A stretch of DNA of 64,000 bases. Source: Rotaria sp. Silwood1. Its lineage: Eukaryota > Rotifera > Eurotatoria > Philodinida > Philodinidae. The notes beneath the pieces are model-generated. The model searched no databases. It was not told where the DNA came from and worked only from the letters and a program-made list of their open reading frames with translations. The translations under genes and the position numbers were made by a program. Below are positions 59,662 through 64,000 of the stretch, one piece after another (position 1 is the stretch's first letter; each line of letters begins with the position of its first letter). Location of the stretch: NCBI GenBank assembly GCA_905250075.1, contig CAJNOP010000095.1, positions 62,001-126,000 of the forward strand, read 5' to 3'.

Positions 59662-62600
59662 CTACAAAGCAAAGTCAAATAAATTATCCCATTCAAAATC
59701 AGAACAATAAGGTGTACGAATATATGTTGTGGATGATATTGAACGTGGAGATTGTGTTAAAATAATATCTAATAGATCTTGTTCTGATTTTCGATAAGGT
59801 CTTGGACTATGTTCAATCCCTAGATATAACAAAAGACAAAGTTTTAAAATAATCTTATGATTAAAAAAACGAAACAGAAAGAGAAAAAGCATCATATTAA
59901 AAGTTAGTTTAACACTCGAATACTTTTTTATGTCCAGGATTTATTTTCGTTCAAATAAAGAAGAAAACACGAAAGATTGATACATACGTCTTAGAAATCT
60001 TTAGCTAGAAAATTATTGATGATAGGTTTTGCTTTTTCAATGTTTTTTTGTTGTTTAGAAATTCCTTTTACCTGCTTCATGTTCCCATTCAAGTTGGGCA
60101 TCTAATAAAATACCATCATCAAGTCGCTTGTCAAGATTAGATTGTGTCATCTAAAATATTTATTGTTATAGGTTGAGGTTATCGAATTTGACACATACTT
60201 GGCAAATTTTGTTCTCATTGTTACTATCAGAAGAATTATAAATGAGGTTCAATTGAAAGATATATGAGCACATATAAAATTTTTTTACCTGCTCTGTGTG
60301 TCATGTCCATTGGATTTCTATACATAAGAAAAATTACCATTTACAAATAGCTCTTGAAAATTCATGAGAGATATTAGAATATTAGTTTTTATCTCCTATC
60401 TAACTACTTAATTCAAATAAATAATAGGTATGCCTCGAGTACACTTTAGACATGAATAGTATCTCATCAACAATTGATGAAACAGTTCTATTCGAGCGAA
60501 AAAATATGGCTGAATAAAAAGAAAGAAAAGGAAAAGAGAAAAAAGTGAGAGTTATTCTTTTTACGTACTTGGCAACCGTTTTGACCATTTTTTTTAGTAT
60601 TACGGCTCGTCGTATTATTACCGTCACATTTGATTTCCATACACCAATGACTATAAAAGAAAGTAAATGAGAGAGATGAGATGCAACACATATGCACATA
60701 TATTTATATGTATATACTATATATATATTCTCATAAGAAAGTAGACCTTGAACTGCATGTATGAATGAACTCAAGAAGGAGTTCGTTTCTCCGTGACGCA
60801 ATAAGAATTTTATTGAACAAAAAAAGAAAAAACAATTTCGAACATAATTTGTTCTTTATTAGAAATCATGATTTATTAATAACTTACCGAAGCAAATATT
60901 TCATCATTCTTCTATAAGTTGAACGTACAAGTGATGAAGACATTATTTTTGTTCAATAAAATATTACATCCCATCATAGACATGATCATTGTTTAGAGTT
61001 GATGATGATATCATCGATCTAAAAAAACAAAAAAAAATTAAGAATATAATAGACGTCTAGTATGATTGGTGTCATATGTAATAAGATGCTGTCAAACATT
61101 TAGTCGTCTATTGAAGTCTATATATAATATTAATCGACCAACAGTTGTCTTCATCTTCACGTTTACTCAACGACAATCATAAAGTATGAGCGAAAAGACG
61201 AAATAAAAAGAAGAAGAAGAAGAAGAAGAACATTATATCGATGTTATACAACTTTGACAAAAGCATGAATCCCTTAAACTAATTGTGTCGAAAAGGCGTT
61301 TGCTTCTCTTTTCTTTACTCGTTATAGATCAAGACAAAAAAAGAAATAATTGAGACAACTTACGGTAACAATAAATGTTCTCTCTATTTCTTTTTTTTTC
61401 TTTTTTACTAAAAGAAGAATAATCCTTCTTGTATGTGTCATCTTCACTTAATCGAAAATCGAAATAGTAAAAAAGAAAACGAGAAGCTCTAGTACTAAGA
61501 CATGACGAGTAGAGTTAAATTGACTATACACTCTATACAACACGATTGTATTTGGTGATGAACGAGGAAGGAGAACAAGCAGAAAGAATAGAGCTCACCT
61601 TTACCTTTTTTTTCTCTTTTCTCAGAGTAACTAAGGTTACAATGTAAGGGCGAAGAAAGAATATATTATTCTTACATTCAACAACTGCCATTCATGGAAA
61701 GAAAGATATTTAAATAAATATTCGATCGTTTAATTTTTTTAATTTGTTGAATACTTGACAAGAGCAATCAAACAACGATTTATAGGACAAGACAACTGTA
61801 TTGTAATGTGTTACATATCTGTGAGATTTTTCCTATGGAAAAAAAAGCCAATCAATGAAAATCAGAATAAATAATAAAAAAATGTTTTGGACGTGCACTG
61901 AACAGCATATAATATTTTATTCCTTTTTTTCAACTAACATATTCGTCAACGTGTCTTCTTTTACTAACCTTGACATCTTTCATATTTTTTCACTCTTAGG
62001 TAAAAGAATGAAATACTTGTCCGGATGTACGTGAGTGAACTTTGAAATTTTAGAAGTTCATACGAGACTTTTTTTGCAAATCAAGGATATAATATGGAAT
62101 TCTTATTCTAACATAAGATCATAGTTAAAAAGGCTTATTAAGTTGTATTTACTATAGTCATGTCAAGTTCAATTATATGAGTAAGAAAAAAATCCTATAA
62201 GCGTCTTAGATTTTACATTATCTTTTCTTTTTCTAGTTGATTCAATTAGAATAGTTATTGAAATCTAATATTTTCATGAATATGATCTTTATATGTAAAT
62301 TACTTGAAACGTTCTATACATAGTATTCCAAAGAGAAAGAAAAACTTTGAATAGCACATGAAGTTCAATGTATGACAAGAAATAAATTTGATTAAAGAAT
62401 AAATTTTTTCTTGAAATTTTTGTATATAATAAATACAAGATTATTAAATATGCCTATTCAGTTGTGTTCTCATCTAATTATTAAACATTGAATAAACAAA
62501 AGAAAAAGTTTTTTCGTTTGTTTCGTTTTCTATATGCTTTTACAAACAAAAACATTCTTAGCAATCGATTATAATATAACTTTTGTAGTTGTTAACATAA

Positions 62601-63335
62601 AGAAAATTGACTTTTTCGTTTTTTCGTTATAATGATTGGTTGTACAAACTTTGACCTAAGCTTAAGCTCTTTATCTCGTAGAGATTAAACTGAGAGTGAA
62701 CATAAGATGCTTGTCGATGAAAAAAAAGATAATCAGTATGGCAGGATACTCCAATTCTTTTTTTATTGCACAGTTTCTATTATATATTAGAAACATATAA
62801 TTTTTTTCGCCAGTTATAATACTGATGTGATGCTGATGAGTTGTTATTATTTCGATTCAACCTTTTACACAGTAAAAGATATCGGGTTTTGTATTATGTT
62901 TAAGCGTACAAACGTTTTACAGGTTTCTTCTAATAAAAATCTCATAACCAGAAATGATTCATTATGGTTGCTGCATTTTAGTTAGTTCAATATAATTATG
63001 TTTCAAGAACAAAGCAAAAGTAAAAAAGCAAAAAAGACTACAGTTGTATTTCATTTTTTCATAACTTGAGCTGTTTTATATGAGTGTTGTTATTAATGAC
63101 ATTTAACTAAAGTGAGTTTTTATTTTTTTTCGATCACCAGTTTGTATGAGATTTTTTTTATTGTTGTCTTTGAGTTACAATTAATGATGTGTCGATAAAA
63201 TTACTGATTAATTTTTACATTCATCAATGGTCGAAGTAATTTCAATAGTACAGTTGAATCATCATTAGAACTGTCACAATTATCAAAATCTAAATTTGCA
63301 TTGTCACAAAAGAATTCAAGATGTTGATTCTCCAT
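59662..63335 (-). CDS. Small orphan protein built from micro-exons (192 residues; 142-residue core model)
   Basis: Core exons join in phase: 60650-60569, 60317-60289, 60223-60199, 60150-60072, 59819-59662 (stop). The 5' end can be read two ways in the same frame. Short model: ATG at 60943, exon 60943-60888, 142 residues. Long model: exons 63335-63205 (starts MENQHLEFFCDNANLDFDN), 61018-60968 and 60911-60888, with introns of 2186 and 56 bp, 192 residues. All phases agree in the long model, and its first exon has good codon-like composition, so I prefer it. The protein is hydrophilic, with no signal peptide or membrane helix; the middle is Asn/Lys/Thr/Ser-rich. The acidic-aromatic C-terminus (SDFEWDNLFDFAL) and the acidic N-terminus resemble transactivation-type motifs. 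I recognise no domain. Exons of 24-29 bp are striking. Confidence 0.5.
61019..63204. other. Long intron (or upstream region) of the orphan gene
   Basis: In the long model this is a 2.2-kb intron; in the short model it is 5' flanking DNA. It has an (AGA)n tract at 61207-61230 and poly-pyrimidine runs near 61390 and 61610. No gene, inverted repeat or RNA gene recognised. Confidence 0.4.
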
Positions 63336-64000
63336 ATTTTATATGTTCACCAAATTTATAGTACTGCTGATATAAATGAATTCTAATATTAATCGTTTTC
63401 TCTTCTTCACACCATTTTTAGCATTCTCTTTTTCACTTCAGCTGACAACAGCTTTCTTTCTTCCGCTGAAGAAAATACATTCTTATTGTATATACATATG
63501 CTATTACTTTCTCTTCTATTGATTTGTAACTTTCATTCTGCAATAAACACAATTCAGCAATATTCCAACAAAAAAAAAGGTCAAAAAAAGATTTTATCGG
63601 CGGATTTTTTTCACAAGATTTGACTCTTCTATCACGAGAGGGAGGATTGAATATCTTATTCGAAACAACAATAATAAAGTGTTTTTATAAAATATTCAAG
63701 TGAAACATACTTTCATCTTTATTAACTATACAAATTTTGAAGGAGAAAGACATAGCAATCAATAATATATTTGAAGAGTATATGCGTCAACAATAACGAG
63801 ACACAAATACATTTACAATTAGGATATAGATATCTTCAAGGTACGTCAATCACAGTCAGAAAGATTAGTAAAGACGATAAATACATGATTTATTTCAACA
63901 TATTGTCCTGTTTCGATTGCGTCATTTTTATTCACTGTTAGTTTTCTTTCTCCTTTTTTTTCATTCGTTATCTGACTTTGAAATATCTTGCAATGTTCTC
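63336..64000. other. Right-edge flanking sequence
   Basis: AT-rich sequence upstream of the orphan gene's candidate first exon. No ORF, repeat or RNA gene that I can support. Confidence 0.4.

Noticed and set aside
1..64000. tRNA, rRNA, CRISPR arrays, telomeric repeat arrays, LTR or reverse transcriptase genes
   Set aside because: Looked for T-loop boxes, regularly spaced identical repeats, TGTGGG-type telomere units and YxDD-type ORFs; none seen. The only regular protein-level repeat is the TPR array.

Overview
The window is animal nuclear DNA, very AT-rich (about 70% or more by eye), with genes cut into many small exons by GT-AG introns of mostly 50-80 bp. The gene content points to a bdelloid rotifer (Rotaria/Adineta-like). 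Besides ordinary animal genes it holds an ADP-ribosyltransferase fused to a long kinesin-light-chain-type TPR array, a decayed TIR-NACHT-HEAT receptor and a rotifer-style GPCR fragment, all lineage-expanded families in bdelloids. That placement is inference; the exon-intron structure and the proteins are read directly.

Layout. 1-2849 (-): 5' half of a high-voltage-activated calcium channel alpha-1 gene, domain I, continuing past the left edge. 3504-8488 (+): complete RBM5/RBM10-type splicing factor, 18 exons. 8489-12166: no supported gene. 12167-16774 (+): intronless ADP-ribosyltransferase-TPR gene. 16775-28000: poor in intact genes, with a TIR-NACHT-HEAT pseudogene split by a foldback element (19614-23492) and a truncated GPCR (27029-27439). 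30953-37303 (-): nine-exon gene for a roughly 1186-residue low-complexity protein I cannot name. 41190-55052 (-): PAS-domain transcription-factor-like gene with two unusually large introns. 55205-58151 (+): complete GMPPA gene, head to head with the PAS gene. 59662-63335 (-): small orphan gene of micro-exons.

The strongest signal not explained by genes is a set of long inverted repeats (foldback or MITE-like elements). Both arms can be matched by eye at 1674-2215, 21424-22252, 29850-30695 (with a second TIR element nested inside), 34995-35158, 45590-46207 and 47065-47686. There is also a TTAA-flanked TIR element at 52092-52948 and weaker cases at 7626-7880 and 45180-45290. Most lie inside introns, and those in the PAS gene account for part of its giant introns. 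The arms have diverged, so these are old insertions, but transcribed copies would fold into long hairpins.

The genes do not form a pathway. The intact ones serve membrane excitability (Cav), splicing (RBM5/10), nucleotide-sugar metabolism (GMPPA) and transcription (PAS). The ART-TPR gene and the TIR-NACHT relic look like accessory, possibly defence-related genes in a repeat-tolerant stretch.
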